Positions 47,344-57,334 of a stretch of 64,000 nt of DNA are shown piece by piece (position 1 is the first letter of the stretch; the number at the start of each line of letters is the position of its first letter). A model generated the notes under the pieces. It did no database searches. It saw only the letters and a program-made list of their open reading frames with translations, and was not told the DNA's origin. The stretch comes from Sediminibacterium sp. (lineage in GTDB: Bacteria; Bacteroidota; Bacteroidia; Chitinophagales; Chitinophagaceae). The stretch is taken from contig JAEUVE010000019.1 of the NCBI GenBank assembly GCA_016786865.1, forward strand, positions 1-64,000. The letters are read 5' to 3'. Made by a program: the position numbers and the translations under genes.

Positions 47344-50300
47344 TTAATCGAACTTCAGATCCAGACCCAGACCTCTCAGTTCATGCACCAGTACATTGAA
47401 TGATTCAGGAACCCCTGCTCTTGGAATATTATCGCCTTTAACGATGGCCTCATAAGTCTTCGCACGACCAATGATATCATCCGATTTAAGGGTCAGTAAT
47501 TCCTGCAGAATATTGGCTGCACCATACGCTTCCAGTGCCCACACTTCCATCTCACCAAAACGCTGACCACCAAACTGTGCCTTACCACCCAATGGCTGCT
47601 GGGTAATTAAGCTGTACGGTCCGATAGAACGGGCGTGCATCTTATCATCCACCATGTGGTGTAACTTGATCATATAGATCACCCCTACGGTTGCTTTCTG
47701 GTGGAAACGTTCTCCGGTTTCACCATCATACAGGTAAGTGTGTCCGTTTTTAGGAATGCCTGCATCTTTACAGTATTGTTCGATCTGATCGGTAGACGCT
47801 CCGTCAAAGATTGGAGTCGCAAAGCGAACACCCAGGCGCTTACCGGTCCATCCGAGGATGGTTTCATAAATCTGACCGAGGTTCATACGGGAAGGTACCC
47901 CCAATGGATTCAGTACAATATCAACCGGTGTACCGTCTTCCATGAATGGCATATCTTCTGCACGTACAATTTTTGCAACGATACCTTTGTTACCGTGGCG
48001 ACCCGCCATCTTATCACCTACTTTCAGCTTACGCTTCACAGCGAGATAAACCTTGGCCAGTTTCAATACCCCTGCTGGTAACTCGTCACCAATGGAAATA
48101 TTGAATTTCTCGCGCTTGTATCTACCCAGCTCTTCGTTGTACTTGATGCTGTAGTTGTGCAACAGGATATTGATTTGCTCGTCGGTTTTTGCATCACCGG
48201 TCCAACCCAATGGATTTACGTTCTGATAGTCGATGGTACTCAGGTTCTTTTGATTGAACTTGGCGCCTTTACCAATCAGCATTTCACCAAAGTTGTTGCT
48301 TACACCGGCAGAAGCTTTGTCTTTCAGCAGGGTCTGTAACTTATCCAGTAACAGTTCCTTGATAGACTCTACATTTTGCTGATGCACTTTTTCCACTTTC
48401 TCCAACAAAGCTTTTTCACGGATCTTACCGTTCTTGTCTTTCTTGGCACGCTGGAATAATTTTTTATCAATTACCACACCTTCAGTTCCGTTCGGTGCTT
48501 TCAGAGAAGCATCTTTTGCATCACCTGCTTTGTCTCCAAAGATGGCACGCAACAGTTTTTCTTCCGGAGTAGGATCAGATTCTCCTTTAGGAGTAATCTT
48601 ACCGATCAGAATGTCGCCTTCCTTAATGGTGGCGCCAATTCTGATGATACCGTTCTCATCCAGATCCTTGGTTGCTTCTTCAGAAACGTTCGGAATATCC
48701 GGAGTCAGTTCTTCTTCACCCAGTTTGGTGTCGCGAACTTCCAGTTCATATTCATCAATGTGTACGGAAGTAAATAAATCTTCACGCACCACTTTTTCGC
48801 TGATTACAATCGCATCCTCAAAGTTGTAACCCTTCCATGGCATGAAGGCCACCTGCAGGTTACGACCCAGTGCCAGTTCTCCGTCCTTGGTTGCATAACC
48901 TTCGGTCAGGAAGTCTCCTTTTTTCACCTTCTGACCCTTCTTCACAGCAGGGTTGAGGTTGATACAGGTAGCCTGGTTGGTTTTGATGAATTTGGTCAGT
49001 TTGTAAATCTGTAAATCGTCGTTGAAACTTACCAGACGATCCAGGTCGTTTCTGTCGTAACGAACGTGAATTTCGTTGGCATCAACAAACTCAACCACAC
49101 CATTTCCTTCTGCGTGAATCTGGATACGTGCATCTCGGGCAGCTTTACCTTCCAGACCAGTACCTACAATTGGCACTTCAGGAACGATCAGCGGAACAGC
49201 CTGACGTTGCATGTTGGATCCCATCAACGCACGGTTGGCGTCATCGTGCTCAAGGAATGGAATCAGGGAAGCACTCAAACCAACGATCTGGTTAGGCGCA
49301 ACGTCCATGTATTCCACTTCTTCTTTATCTAAAATCGGGAAATCACCTGTTTGACGGGATACTACCTTCTCTTCAGCAAACTCACCGTTCTCTTTCAGTG
49401 GAGAGTTGCTCTGTGCAATCTTGGCAGTATCTTCTTCTTCAGCGCTCAGGAAGGTCAGTTCCTTCATGTTCACTTTACCGTTCTCTACTTTACGGTATGG
49501 GGTTTCGATGAAGCCCATATCGTTGATGGCAGCATGTACGCACAGGGTAGAGATCAAACCGATGTTTGGTCCTTCCGGTGTTTCAATGGTACACAAACGA
49601 CCATAGTGAGAATAGTGTACGTCACGAACCTCAAAGCCCGCACGCTCCCTGCTCAAACCGCCTGGTCCGAGTGCGGAGATACGACGCTTGTGCGTGATCT
49701 CACTCAATGGGTTGGTTTGGTCGAGGAACTGAGACAACTGAGAAGTTCCGAAGAAAGAGTTGATCACAGAAGACAATGTTCTTGCATTGATCAGGTCTAC
49801 CGGGGTAAACACTTCATTATCGCGCACGTTCATACGCTCTCTGATGGTACGGGCCATACGGGCCAGACCAACACCGAACTGAGCATACAACTGCTCTCCT
49901 ACGGTACGAACACGACGGTTGCTCAGGTGATCAATATCATCAATCTCCGCCTTGGCGTTGGTTAAACGAACCAGGTATTTGATGATTTCAATGATGTCCT
50001 GCTTGGTCAGTACTTTCTTGGTCAGCGGATATTCCAGACCCAGTTTGCGGTTGATCTTATAACGACCAACTTCTCCCAGATCATAGCGCTTATCGCTGAA
50101 GAACAATTTATCGATGATACCGCGGGCAGTTTCGTTATCCGGAGCATCCGCACCACGCAGCTGGCGATAAATGTGCTGAACCGCTTCCAGTTCACTGTTA
50201 GAGGTATCTTTGTTTAAAGTATTGTAGATGATGGCATAGTCGCCGCCCACATCTTCTTTCTGAATGAATACGCTCTTCACTTCCATTTCAATAATGGTAG

Positions 50301-51147
50301 CAATAGCTTCTTCGTCCAGTACTGTGTCGCGCTCCATCACAATTTCGTTCCGCTCAATGCTCACTACTTCACCGGTATCTTCATCTACGAAGTCTTCTAC
50401 CCAGGTTCTCAGAACGCGGGCAGCTAATTTTTTACCAACCTGGTTGGCCAGGGATTTCTTATCGGCTTTCACCTCATCGGCCATTCCGAATAATTCCAGA
50501 ATGTCCTTATCGGTTTCAAAACCTATAGAACGCAGCAAAGTCGTTACCGGGAATTTCTTCTTACGGTCGATGTATGCATACATTACATTGTTGATGTCGG
50601 TAGCAAACTCCATCCATGCTCCCTTGAAAGGAATCACACGGGCAGAGTAGATCTTTGTTCCGTTCGGGTGAACAGACTGACCAAAGAAAACACCGGGAGA
50701 ACGGTGCAGCTGGGAAACGACTACCCGCTCAGCACCATTAATCACAAATGTTCCACGAGGAGTCATGTAAGGGATGTTTCCTAAGAACACATCCTGTACG
50801 ATGGTTTGGAAATCCACGTGCTCTTCATCGTTACAACTCAAACGCAGTTTTGCCTTCAAAGGCACCGCGTAAGTTAAACCACGCTCCATACACTCTTCGA
50901 TGGTGTAACGGGGCGGATCAATGAAGTAATCCAGAAATTCCAGTACAAAGATGTTGCGCGTGTCTGTGATCGGAAAGTTTTCCTTAAACACACGGAACAG
51001 TCCTTCCACGTTACGCTTATCAGGCGTAGTCTCTAACTGAAAAAACTCTTTAAAGGATTCTAACTGGATGTCGAGGAGGTCAGGGGCATCAGCCAAATGT
51101 TTAGTTTTACCGAAGCCGACCCTGTTGTTCAATGTTGTAGTAGACAT
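47344..51147 (-). CDS. rpoB: DNA-directed RNA polymerase subunit beta
   Basis: 1267 residues from the Met at 51147 ([14 protein letters not shown]); the frame to 51204 adds an unlikely 19 residues. Motifs such as [34 protein letters not shown] and [13 protein letters not shown] (the latter in an insert) are seen, and the rifampicin region carries [21 protein letters not shown] with the typical drug-binding positions unaltered as far as can be judged. Together with rpoC it forms the catalytic core. Its promoter lies upstream at 51287, separate from the ribosomal protein genes, because an M13 peptidase gene intervenes. Confidence 0.98.
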   Translation of the reverse strand: MSTTTLNNRVGFGKTKHLADAPDLLDIQLESFKEFFQLETTPDKRNVEGLFRVFKENFPITDTRNIFVLEFLDYFIDPPRYTIEECMERGLTYAVPLKAKLRLSCNDEEHVDFQTIVQDVFLGNIPYMTPRGTFVINGAERVVVSQLHRSPGVFFGQSVHPNGTKIYSARVIPFKGAWMEFATDINNVMYAYIDRKKKFPVTTLLRSIGFETDKDILELFGMADEVKADKKSLANQVGKKLAARVLRTWVEDFVDEDTGEVVSIERNEIVMERDTVLDEEAIATIIEMEVKSVFIQKEDVGGDYAIIYNTLNKDTSNSELEAVQHIYRQLRGADAPDNETARGIIDKLFFSDKRYDLGEVGRYKINRKLGLEYPLTKKVLTKQDIIEIIKYLVRLTNAKAEIDDIDHLSNRRVRTVGEQLYAQFGVGLARMARTIRERMNVRDNEVFTPVDLINARTLSSVINSFFGTSQLSQFLDQTNPLSEITHKRRISALGPGGLSRERAGFEVRDVHYSHYGRLCTIETPEGPNIGLISTLCVHAAINDMGFIETPYRKVENGKVNMKELTFLSAEEEDTAKIAQSNSPLKENGEFAEEKVVSRQTGDFPILDKEEVEYMDVAPNQIVGLSASLIPFLEHDDANRALMGSNMQRQAVPLIVPEVPIVGTGLEGKAARDARIQIHAEGNGVVEFVDANEIHVRYDRNDLDRLVSFNDDLQIYKLTKFIKTNQATCINLNPAVKKGQKVKKGDFLTEGYATKDGELALGRNLQVAFMPWKGYNFEDAIVISEKVVREDLFTSVHIDEYELEVRDTKLGEEELTPDIPNVSEEATKDLDENGIIRIGATIKEGDILIGKITPKGESDPTPEEKLLRAIFGDKAGDAKDASLKAPNGTEGVVIDKKLFQRAKKDKNGKIREKALLEKVEKVHQQNVESIKELLLDKLQTLLKDKASAGVSNNFGEMLIGKGAKFNQKNLSTIDYQNVNPLGWTGDAKTDEQINILLHNYSIKYNEELGRYKREKFNISIGDELPAGVLKLAKVYLAVKRKLKVGDKMAGRHGNKGIVAKIVRAEDMPFMEDGTPVDIVLNPLGVPSRMNLGQIYETILGWTGKRLGVRFATPIFDGASTDQIEQYCKDAGIPKNGHTYLYDGETGERFHQKATVGVIYMIKLHHMVDDKMHARSIGPYSLITQQPLGGKAQFGGQRFGEMEVWALEAYGAANILQELLTLKSDDIIGRAKTYEAIVKGDNIPRAGVPESFNVLVHELRGLGLDLKFD

Positions 51148-51286
51148 ATGTATGTAAAACCGGTTTTTGTACAAAATATTTGGGGAGAACTTACAGGTTC
51201 TCAATGCATTGAAAACGAGATACTTATCGAAAACATGGCCATGATAAAGTATGTCTATATGCTAGCTAGCCCAAAATAAAGGATGG

Positions 51287-51316
51287 CAAAGGTAAGGAAA
51301 GGGCAGAAACCGCAAA
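51287..51316 (-). promoter_or_regulatory. Promoter of rpoBC
   Basis: On the minus strand TTTG (51313-51316) is followed after 18 bases by TACCTTTG (51287-51294). The surrounding TTACCTTTGCC is identical to the cores before rplK, tuf and the tRNA cluster. The predicted leader to the rpoB ATG is about 130 bases. Confidence 0.8.
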
Positions 51317-51343
51317 AACAAATTTTGCGCCAAACTGCCCTTT
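51298..51343. terminator. Long inverted repeat after the M13 peptidase gene, overlapping the rpoB promoter
   Basis: AAAGGGCAG (51298-51306) pairs with CTGCCCTTT (51335-51343), and inside it GCAAAA (51312-51317) pairs with TTTTGC (51323-51328). It lies 15 to 60 bases after the peptidase stop codon and contains the -33 element of the rpoB promoter. It may end the peptidase transcript; a T-run is only partial. Confidence 0.5.
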
Positions 51344-51357
51344 GGGGATAAATTAAC

Positions 51358-53385
51358 TTACCAGATTCTTGCTCTCTCTTCGGGCTTCCGCCAGAGTCGG
51401 TGCTTTTCTGTTACACCAAAAGTCTGATAAAAGGGATCAAAGTTAGACAATGGCCCATTCACCCGGAACTCTTCGGGCGAATGCGGATCGGTGGAAATAC
51501 CGGTCCGAACGATCTCCGGGCGGTTCACCAGGCGCCAAACCTGGGCAAATCCAAGGAAAAACCGTTCATCAGGGGTAAATCCGTCGATTTTTTCCTTTCC
51601 CTGGCCTTGTTTGGTGAGTTTAAAGGCATCCCAGGCAATGGCCAGGCCGCCGATATCGGCCAGGTTCTCTCCGAGGGTTAAGGCTCCGTTTACATGGAGA
51701 CTGTCGAGTACCACATAGCCGTTGTACTGGTCGATCACGCCCTTGGCCTTGGCTGTAAATTTCTCGCCGTCGGATTTGGTCCACCAGTCTTTCATATTGC
51801 CCTGCGCATCGTACTGGCGCCCCTGGTCGTCGAAGCCATGCGTCATTTCATGGCCAATCACCATACCGATACCGCCGTAATTGATGGCATCATCGGCATT
51901 CAGGTCGAAGAAAGGAAACTGCAGAATACCGGCCGGAAATACAATTTCATTTACGGTAGGATTGTAATATGCGTTCACGGTGGGCGCGGTCATCCCCCAT
52001 TCGGTGCGGTCAACCGGCTTGCCAATCTTGGCAATATTTTCCTTGTAATCGTGTTTGGCCACATTCTGCACATTGCCAAAGAGGTCGTTTCTGGAAATGG
52101 TTACATCGTCGTAGTTTTTCCATTTATCCGGATAGCCGATTTTTTTAAGGAAGGCCGCCAGTTTTTCCTGGGCGCGCTGTTTGGTGGAATCGCTCATCCA
52201 GTCGAGCTTGCTGATCCTGGCTTTAAACGCAACCTGCAGGTTGTTTACCAGTTCGTCCATGCGCTGCTTTGCTTCCGGAGGAAAGTATTTCTGTACATAC
52301 ACCTGACCCAGCAGGTCTTTCAGGTTGTTGTCGGTTCTGCTCACCATCGATTTCCATCTTTCCGGCTGTACTTTGGCCCCGGAGAACAGGGCGTTGAAAG
52401 CAAAGCGCTCATCGCGGAAAGCCTTGCCCAGCAAACTGGCTTTGGAGGCAATGTAATCGAACTTCAGTTTATTCTTCCAAACCTGAATGGGCTGTTTGGC
52501 CAGGAGTACACTGAGTGCTTCGTAATAACGGGGCTGAGACAGGTTGATGCTGTCTGTTTTAATTCCCATTTTAGCCAGGAAAGCAGACCAGCCGATGTTC
52601 GGCGCCCTTTTCTCCAGATCGGCCACCGACATTTTGTTGTAATTCTTTACCGGGTCTCTCAGTTCTACCGGAGACAGATGCGATTGTGCAATAGCGGTTT
52701 CGATGGCCAGCACATCGGCAGCGTTTTTGGCGGCTGTTGCTGCATCCATGCCCACCAGTTCAAAATATTTTGCAGCGTGTTCCACAAGTTTCTTCCGCTG
52801 GTTCACGGTAATGGAATCACCCTTGGTATAATAATCCTTTTCGGGCAGGCTGAGGCCGGTCTGGTACAGCACCAGCATATTCTTTGCACTGTTCTTTTCG
52901 TCGGGCCCCACATAATAACCGATCAGCTCATCTCCTTCTCCTTCTGCATAAGAGGAAGCAATCAGGTTCATCATAGACTTATAATCGGTAATAGCATCAA
53001 TCTTTGCCAGCATGGGCTGTATGGGGGTAATGCCTTTTTTCTCAATGGCAACCGTATCCATACCACTGGCATAAAAATCGCCCACTTTCTGAGCAGCACT
53101 GCCCTTGGGATGATCGGTTTTTGCAGCGGTTTCTTCCAGGATGGTCCGGAGTTTTTTCAGGTTATTGTCGTAGAGGGTATTGAAGCTGCCCCAGCCGCTC
53201 TGATCGTCGGGTATTTTGGTGTTCTTGATCCAGGTACCATTGGCATAGCGAAAGAAATTGTCTCCCGGATGAACGGAGGTATCCATTCCGGACCGGTCGA
53301 AGAAAACAGTGTCTTTATCCGACTTGCTCTTGCAGGCCGCTAGTGATACAATCAGTAAGGTGAAGATACCGGCGATTCTTTTCAT
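51358..53385 (-). CDS. M13-family zinc metallopeptidase lipoprotein (PepO/neprilysin-like)
   Basis: 675 residues with a lipoprotein signal (LLIVSLAACKS, Cys18) and the peptidase M13 fold. The zinc motif HEMTH in VIGHEMTHGFDDQG, the upstream NAYY motif and the distal Glu in GENLADIGG are all present, so it should be active on periplasmic or outer membrane peptides. It interrupts the normal rplL-rpoB continuity: a terminator ends the ribosomal operon before it and the rpoBC promoter follows it. A TTTG and a TAAATTGT lie at 53430-53433 and 53404-53411, a weak promoter. The insertion is a notable rearrangement. Confidence 0.93.
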   Translation of the reverse strand: MKRIAGIFTLLIVSLAACKSKSDKDTVFFDRSGMDTSVHPGDNFFRYANGTWIKNTKIPDDQSGWGSFNTLYDNNLKKLRTILEETAAKTDHPKGSAAQKVGDFYASGMDTVAIEKKGITPIQPMLAKIDAITDYKSMMNLIASSYAEGEGDELIGYYVGPDEKNSAKNMLVLYQTGLSLPEKDYYTKGDSITVNQRKKLVEHAAKYFELVGMDAATAAKNAADVLAIETAIAQSHLSPVELRDPVKNYNKMSVADLEKRAPNIGWSAFLAKMGIKTDSINLSQPRYYEALSVLLAKQPIQVWKNKLKFDYIASKASLLGKAFRDERFAFNALFSGAKVQPERWKSMVSRTDNNLKDLLGQVYVQKYFPPEAKQRMDELVNNLQVAFKARISKLDWMSDSTKQRAQEKLAAFLKKIGYPDKWKNYDDVTISRNDLFGNVQNVAKHDYKENIAKIGKPVDRTEWGMTAPTVNAYYNPTVNEIVFPAGILQFPFFDLNADDAINYGGIGMVIGHEMTHGFDDQGRQYDAQGNMKDWWTKSDGEKFTAKAKGVIDQYNGYVVLDSLHVNGALTLGENLADIGGLAIAWDAFKLTKQGQGKEKIDGFTPDERFFLGFAQVWRLVNRPEIVRTGISTDPHSPEEFRVNGPLSNFDPFYQTFGVTEKHRLWRKPEERARIW

Positions 53386-53446
53386 ATGTGATTTTTAGGA
53401 GATACAATTTACGTTTTTCCGGAACTGCACAAAACCGTTTATCCAC

Positions 53447-53478
53447 AAAAAAAGCCGGTAAGATTAAATCTTACCGGC
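53447..53478 (-). terminator. Rho-independent terminator of the rplKAJL operon
   Basis: GCCGGTAAGAT (53454-53464) pairs with ATCTTACCGGC (53468-53478); a T-run follows on the minus strand. It lies 22 bases after rplL. Confidence 0.92.
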
Positions 53479-53499
53479 CTTATATTGAAGTCGTTGAAA

Positions 53500-53874
53500 T
53501 TATTTCACTTCTACTTCAGCACCAGCTTCTTTCAGCTTAGCAGCTAAATCATCAGCTTCAGCTTTAGAAACACCTTCTTTAACTGGTTTTGGAGCACCGT
53601 CTACGAGGTCTTTTGCTTCTTTCAAACCTAAGCCGGTCAATTCTTTAACAATCTTAACCACGCCCAGTTTGCTAGCACCACCGCTAACGAGGATTACATC
53701 GAAAGATGTTTTCTCTTCAGCAGCAGCAGCGCCACCGCCATCACCTGCACTTACTACAACTGCAGCAGCAGCTGGTTCAATACCGTAATCAGCTTTCAAT
53801 ACATCAGCTAATTCCTGAACTTCTTTTACTGTTAAGCCTACTAATTGTTCGGCTAATGCTTTTACGTCTGCCAT
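53500..53874 (-). CDS. rplL: 50S ribosomal protein bL12 (L7/L12)
   Basis: 124 residues. The N-terminal dimer domain ([20 protein letters not shown]), the acidic Ala-rich hinge with [12 protein letters not shown] and the C-terminal factor-binding domain ([20 protein letters not shown]) are as usual. It forms the ribosomal stalk that recruits EF-Tu and EF-G. It is the last gene of rplKAJL, followed by a terminator. Confidence 0.97.
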   Translation of the reverse strand: MADVKALAEQLVGLTVKEVQELADVLKADYGIEPAAAAVVVSAGDGGGAAAAEEKTSFDVILVSGGASKLGVVKIVKELTGLGLKEAKDLVDGAPKPVKEGVSKAEADDLAAKLKEAGAEVEVK

Positions 53875-53930
53875 TTTTTTACATTTTAACCGCTTTCAAA
53901 GCTATTTGCTCCAGCGGATGGTTATAAATA

Positions 53931-53956
53931 ATGCCACATTTTAACCTCAGTGGCGT
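53931..53956 (-). other. Hairpin between rplJ and rplL
   Basis: ATGCCAC (53931-53937) can pair with GTGGCGT (53950-53956), allowing one G-U. It lies in the 107-base gap between the genes and might tune the higher amount of L12 needed compared with L10. No T-run follows. Confidence 0.3.
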
Positions 53957-53981
53957 TGGGATGATACATTGTTTGCTGAAA

Positions 53982-54497
53982 TTATTCAGCTGCAGCAGCT
54001 TCAGCCTGCTTTTCGTGGTGCTGTAACAAGCCAGCCAATACACGCTTGGCAGGAGATTGCAGCAATCCGATAACTTCTCCGATGAGCTCGTTCTTGGTCT
54101 TGATCTGAGTGAGCGCTTTGAGATTGTTATCGCCGGTGTAAACTTCACCGTTGATGAAGGCTGCCTTCAGTACGGGCTTTTCACCATTGCTGCTCTTACG
54201 GAAAGAGCTGATGATCAAAGCTGGTTCTTTAGGGTTCTCAGAGAACATCAGGGCAGTTACATTGTGCAGTGCATCATAGATACCTGCATATTTTTCTGCA
54301 TCGAGTGCTTCCAATGCCTTTTTGATAAGGGTGTTCTTTGCAACTTTCATTTCAACCTGCTTGTCGAAGCAGCTTCTGCGCAAAGTAGAAACCTGCTCTA
54401 CAGAAAGGGCTTCTGTATCGGTGATATAGAAGTTGTTGTACTGAGAGAACTTCTCCTTCAGTACTTCAATCACTTCATTTTTTTGATCTTTGGTCAT
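53982..54497 (-). CDS. rplJ: 50S ribosomal protein uL10
   Basis: 171 residues. MTKDQKNEVIEVLKEKFSQYNNFYITDTEAL is the family start and the C-terminal helix binds L12 dimers (ends in KQAEAAAAE). With L12 it forms the stalk base. Its gene lies between rplA and rplL with the usual order. Confidence 0.96.
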   Translation of the reverse strand: MTKDQKNEVIEVLKEKFSQYNNFYITDTEALSVEQVSTLRRSCFDKQVEMKVAKNTLIKKALEALDAEKYAGIYDALHNVTALMFSENPKEPALIISSFRKSSNGEKPVLKAAFINGEVYTGDNNLKALTQIKTKNELIGEVIGLLQSPAKRVLAGLLQHHEKQAEAAAAE

Positions 54498-54556
54498 AAC
54501 TAATTTTTTTTAAAACCCGGGTCATTTCATTCCGCTGAGCGGATTGATCACCAGGA

Positions 54557-55249
54557 TTAGTTCATTAATGATTTAGTGTCTAAGGTAATACCCGGACTCA
54601 TTGTGCTGGCCATGCTTACACCTTTCAGGTAAACCCCTTTTGCGGTAGATGGTTTCAGCTTAATGATTGCGTTGATCAGTTCAGCGCTGTTTTCAGCAAT
54701 TTTCTCAGGAGAGAAAGAGATGCGTCCTACAGAAGCGTGAACGATACCGGATTTATCTACTTTGAAAGCGATCTTACCACCTTTCACCTCGTTTACAGCA
54801 GCTGCAACATCGTTGGTTACAGTACCGGTTTTAGGGTTCGGCATCAGGTTACGAGGTCCGAGAACCTTACCCAGTTTACCGATTTTAGGCATAACAGAAG
54901 GAGTAGCGATGATTACATCGATATCTACCCAACCGCTTTCGATCTTTGCAATGAACTCATCCAGACCTACATAATCAGCACCTGCTTCGTTAGCAGCAGC
55001 TTCTTTATCGGGAGTGCAGAGCACCAATACTTTTTTAGTTTTACCAGTACCGTGTGGTAAGGATACGGTACCACGTACCTGCTGATCAGCTTTCTTAGGA
55101 TCCACACCCAAACGAATGTGTAAGTCTACAGAGCTGTCGAATTTGGTACAGTTGATTTCTTTAACCAGCGCAGAAGCTTCTTTAAGGGAATAAATCTTTG
55201 TCTTATCCACCTTAGTAACTGCTACTTTTCTTTTCTTAGTAAGTGACAT
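54557..55249 (-). CDS. rplA: 50S ribosomal protein uL1
   Basis: 230 residues, the normal length. Contains the uL1 segments [41 protein letters not shown] and [14 protein letters not shown]. It binds 23S rRNA at the L1 stalk and in many bacteria represses its own operon by binding the L11 leader. A leader hairpin before rplK is noted. Confidence 0.97.
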   Translation of the reverse strand: MSLTKKRKVAVTKVDKTKIYSLKEASALVKEINCTKFDSSVDLHIRLGVDPKKADQQVRGTVSLPHGTGKTKKVLVLCTPDKEAAANEAGADYVGLDEFIAKIESGWVDIDVIIATPSVMPKIGKLGKVLGPRNLMPNPKTGTVTNDVAAAVNEVKGGKIAFKVDKSGIVHASVGRISFSPEKIAENSAELINAIIKLKPSTAKGVYLKGVSMASTMSPGITLDTKSLMN

Positions 55250-55275
55250 TTTTCTTTAGTTAATGAGGTGAATAA

Positions 55276-55719
55276 TTAGTTTTCCCAGGGAGCTTTACCT
55301 TCAACGGTGATACCCATACTGCGAGCAGTACCGGCAACCATACTCATGGCGCTGTTCAAAGTAAATGCGTTCAGATCAGACATCTTGTCTTTGGCAATCG
55401 CCTCAACCTGATCCCAGCTTACTTTACCTACTTTGGAACGGTTACTTTCCTTGGAACCTTTCTGAATTTTTGCAGCCTCCATTAACTGAACTGCGGCTGG
55501 AGCTGTTTTAATGATGAAGTCGAAAGACTTATCAGAATAAACAGTGATCAAAACAGGAACAACTTTTCCCATTTTGTCCTGGGTTCTGGCATTAAACTGC
55601 TTACAGAACTCCATAATGTTTACACCCTTAGAACCGAGTGCGGGGCCTACCGGAGGCGCAGGATTGGCTTGACCACCTTTAACCTGCAGCTTCACAAAGC
55701 CTGAGATTTCTTTTGCCAT
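55276..55719 (-). CDS. rplK: 50S ribosomal protein uL11
   Basis: 147 residues. The segments [21 protein letters not shown] and [16 protein letters not shown] are standard uL11. It belongs to the factor-binding centre of the ribosome. It is the first gene of the operon here; the usual upstream neighbour nusG is 2.6 kb away, separated by three sugar genes. It has its own promoter at 55806. Confidence 0.97.
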   Translation of the reverse strand: MAKEISGFVKLQVKGGQANPAPPVGPALGSKGVNIMEFCKQFNARTQDKMGKVVPVLITVYSDKSFDFIIKTAPAAVQLMEAAKIQKGSKESNRSKVGKVSWDQVEAIAKDKMSDLNAFTLNSAMSMVAGTARSMGITVEGKAPWEN

Positions 55720-55744
55720 TTTATTTGATTTAATTGGTAATAGC

Positions 55745-55762
55745 GTCCCGTTTTACGGGGAC
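55745..55762 (-). other. Leader hairpin of the rplK mRNA
   Basis: GTCCC (55745-55749) and GGGAC (55758-55762) pair around a small loop with an inner GT/AC pair; it lies in the 80-base leader between the promoter start and rplK. It could be an L1 autoregulatory site by analogy with other bacteria, but the binding is not shown. Confidence 0.35.
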
Positions 55763-55805
55763 TCCCAAATTCAATCGCTCTTTCGAAAAAGAACTTTTGG
55801 GGCGG

Positions 55806-55836
55806 CAAAGGTAAGGAAAAGGTTGAACCCACCAAA
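55806..55836 (-). promoter_or_regulatory. Promoter of rplKAJL
   Basis: On the minus strand TTTG (55833-55836) is followed after exactly 19 bases by TACCTTTG (55806-55813). The -33 element touches the stop codon of the aminotransferase gene. This gives the ribosomal operon its own transcription start after the inserted sugar genes. Confidence 0.82.
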
Positions 55837-56922
55837 CTAAAATGCGTTCAAAACAGCAATTACCCGTTCAATATCCGCCTCGGAATGGCAGCAAGATACG
55901 GGCAAACTGAGTGTGGTAGCATGAATTTCCTCCGAAATAGGGAATTTCGCCCCCTGCAGCAGGCTTTTCAGGGCATTTTGACGGTGTGGTGGTACCGGAT
56001 AGTGAATTTCTGCACCAATACCCTTTTCCAGCAGGTAGCTCCGCAGGCGGTCCCGTTCAGGATGACGGATATTGAAAATATGATATACGTCCTCGTACCC
56101 TTCTTCTGTCACAGGTACAATAAAATCCGATTTGAGCTGGCTGAGGTACAAACCGGCCAGCTTTCTTTTGTGTTGGTTGATCTGCCCCAGGCCGGCCAGT
56201 TTTACCTGCAGAAAGATGGCCTGCAGTTCGTCGAGGCGGCTGTTGAAGCCAACACGTTCGTTGTAATATTTTTTTTGAGAACCATAGTTGCGCAGCAACT
56301 GTAACTCCGTTTTCAGCGCATCGCTATTGGTAAGTACCGCACCTGCATCCCCCAGGGCGCCCAGGTTTTTGCTGGGATAAAAACTGAACGCGCTCATGAT
56401 ACCAAAGCTACCCGCCACCTTATCCTTGTATCGGGCTCCATGAGATTGGGCACAATCCTCCAGAATGGCCAGTCCGTGTTTTTCAGCAATGGCTTCTATC
56501 GGGTCCATATCACAGCACTTACCATAGAGGTGTACTACCATTATGGCCCTGGTGTTGCGGGTAACCGCAGCTTCAATTAAAGCCGGATCAATATTGCAGG
56601 TACGAATATCCGGTTCTACCAGAACAGGGATATGGCCGCTACGAAGAATGGCCAGGATGGAAGCTATATAGGTGTTAGAAGGAACAATTACTTCGGAGCG
56701 CTCCGGCAGGTTCAATGCAGTAAGAGCGAGTACCAATGCATCCAGTCCGTTGGCCACACCAATACAATGCTGCATTCCGTGGTAAGCAGCAAAAGCCTGT
56801 TCAAAGCGTTGCACTTCCGCTCCCAGCACATACCAACCCTTTTGCAAAAAACGGCTGAACCTTTTTTCAAATTCCCGGTGAAAGGGCTCGTTTACTTTCG
56901 CAAGGTTTTCGTAGGGAATCAT
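55837..56922 (-). CDS. DegT/DnrJ/EryC1-family sugar aminotransferase
   Basis: 361 residues. PLP-type aminotransferase with NGLDALVLALTALNLPERSEVIVPSN, EDCAQSHGARYKDKVAG and FSFYPSKNLGALGDAGA, where the catalytic Lys is in PSKN. With the adjacent ketoisomerase (overlap of four bases) it would make a 3-amino-3,6-dideoxyhexose from a dTDP-keto sugar, as in the FdtA/FdtB pathway. The gene lies between nusG and rplK, an unusual place. Confidence 0.92.
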   Translation of the reverse strand: MIPYENLAKVNEPFHREFEKRFSRFLQKGWYVLGAEVQRFEQAFAAYHGMQHCIGVANGLDALVLALTALNLPERSEVIVPSNTYIASILAILRSGHIPVLVEPDIRTCNIDPALIEAAVTRNTRAIMVVHLYGKCCDMDPIEAIAEKHGLAILEDCAQSHGARYKDKVAGSFGIMSAFSFYPSKNLGALGDAGAVLTNSDALKTELQLLRNYGSQKKYYNERVGFNSRLDELQAIFLQVKLAGLGQINQHKRKLAGLYLSQLKSDFIVPVTEEGYEDVYHIFNIRHPERDRLRSYLLEKGIGAEIHYPVPPHRQNALKSLLQGAKFPISEEIHATTLSLPVSCCHSEADIERVIAVLNAF

Positions 56923-57302
56923 GCTCTGGGTGGATAGGGTTCATAAATATAATCGGATGAATCGAAGGTGGTGGAGGCAAATACGATCAGGATGGCATCG
57001 TCGGAAAACCCATACATTTTATGCCAGTCTTTGGGTTCCAGGATCAGGCATTTGGAAGGATCATTGAGCTGAAAGACTTCCTGCTTTTCACCATCATCAT
57101 TCCATACCATGCAATGCCCGCGGATGCAGATTGCAGCCTGTATGGTTTCGTGATGACGATGTCCGCCGCGTGCGGAAGCATCTACATTGTAAATGTAAAA
57201 TACCCGTCGTATGGTGAAGGGCAACAAACGTGCTGCGTTATCCAGTACCGTGAGTTCGCCCCTGTTGTCTTTGAAATTAACCAAATTGATCAAATAGGCC
57301 AT
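56919..57302 (-). CDS. Sugar 3,4-ketoisomerase, FdtA/WxcM-like cupin
   Basis: About 127 residues from the Met at 57302; the frame could open 11 codons earlier at a GTG. The cupin segments NFKDNRGELTVLDN, HRHHETIQAAICIRGHC and LEPKDWHKMYGF match dTDP-6-deoxyhex-4-ulose isomerases. The His-rich motif (RGGHRHHE) would form the active site. It supplies the 3-keto sugar for the aminotransferase that follows with an ATGA overlap. Confidence 0.9.
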   Translation of the reverse strand: MAYLINLVNFKDNRGELTVLDNAARLLPFTIRRVFYIYNVDASARGGHRHHETIQAAICIRGHCMVWNDDGEKQEVFQLNDPSKCLILEPKDWHKMYGFSDDAILIVFASTTFDSSDYIYEPYPPRA

Positions 57303-57334
57303 CCTGTTCTGTTTTAACAATGTACAGCGTTGCA

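Noticed and set aside
51694..53343. Plus-strand open frame of 549 codons
   Set aside because: It lies wholly antisense to the M13 peptidase gene, whose zinc motif and lipobox leave no doubt about the real strand.
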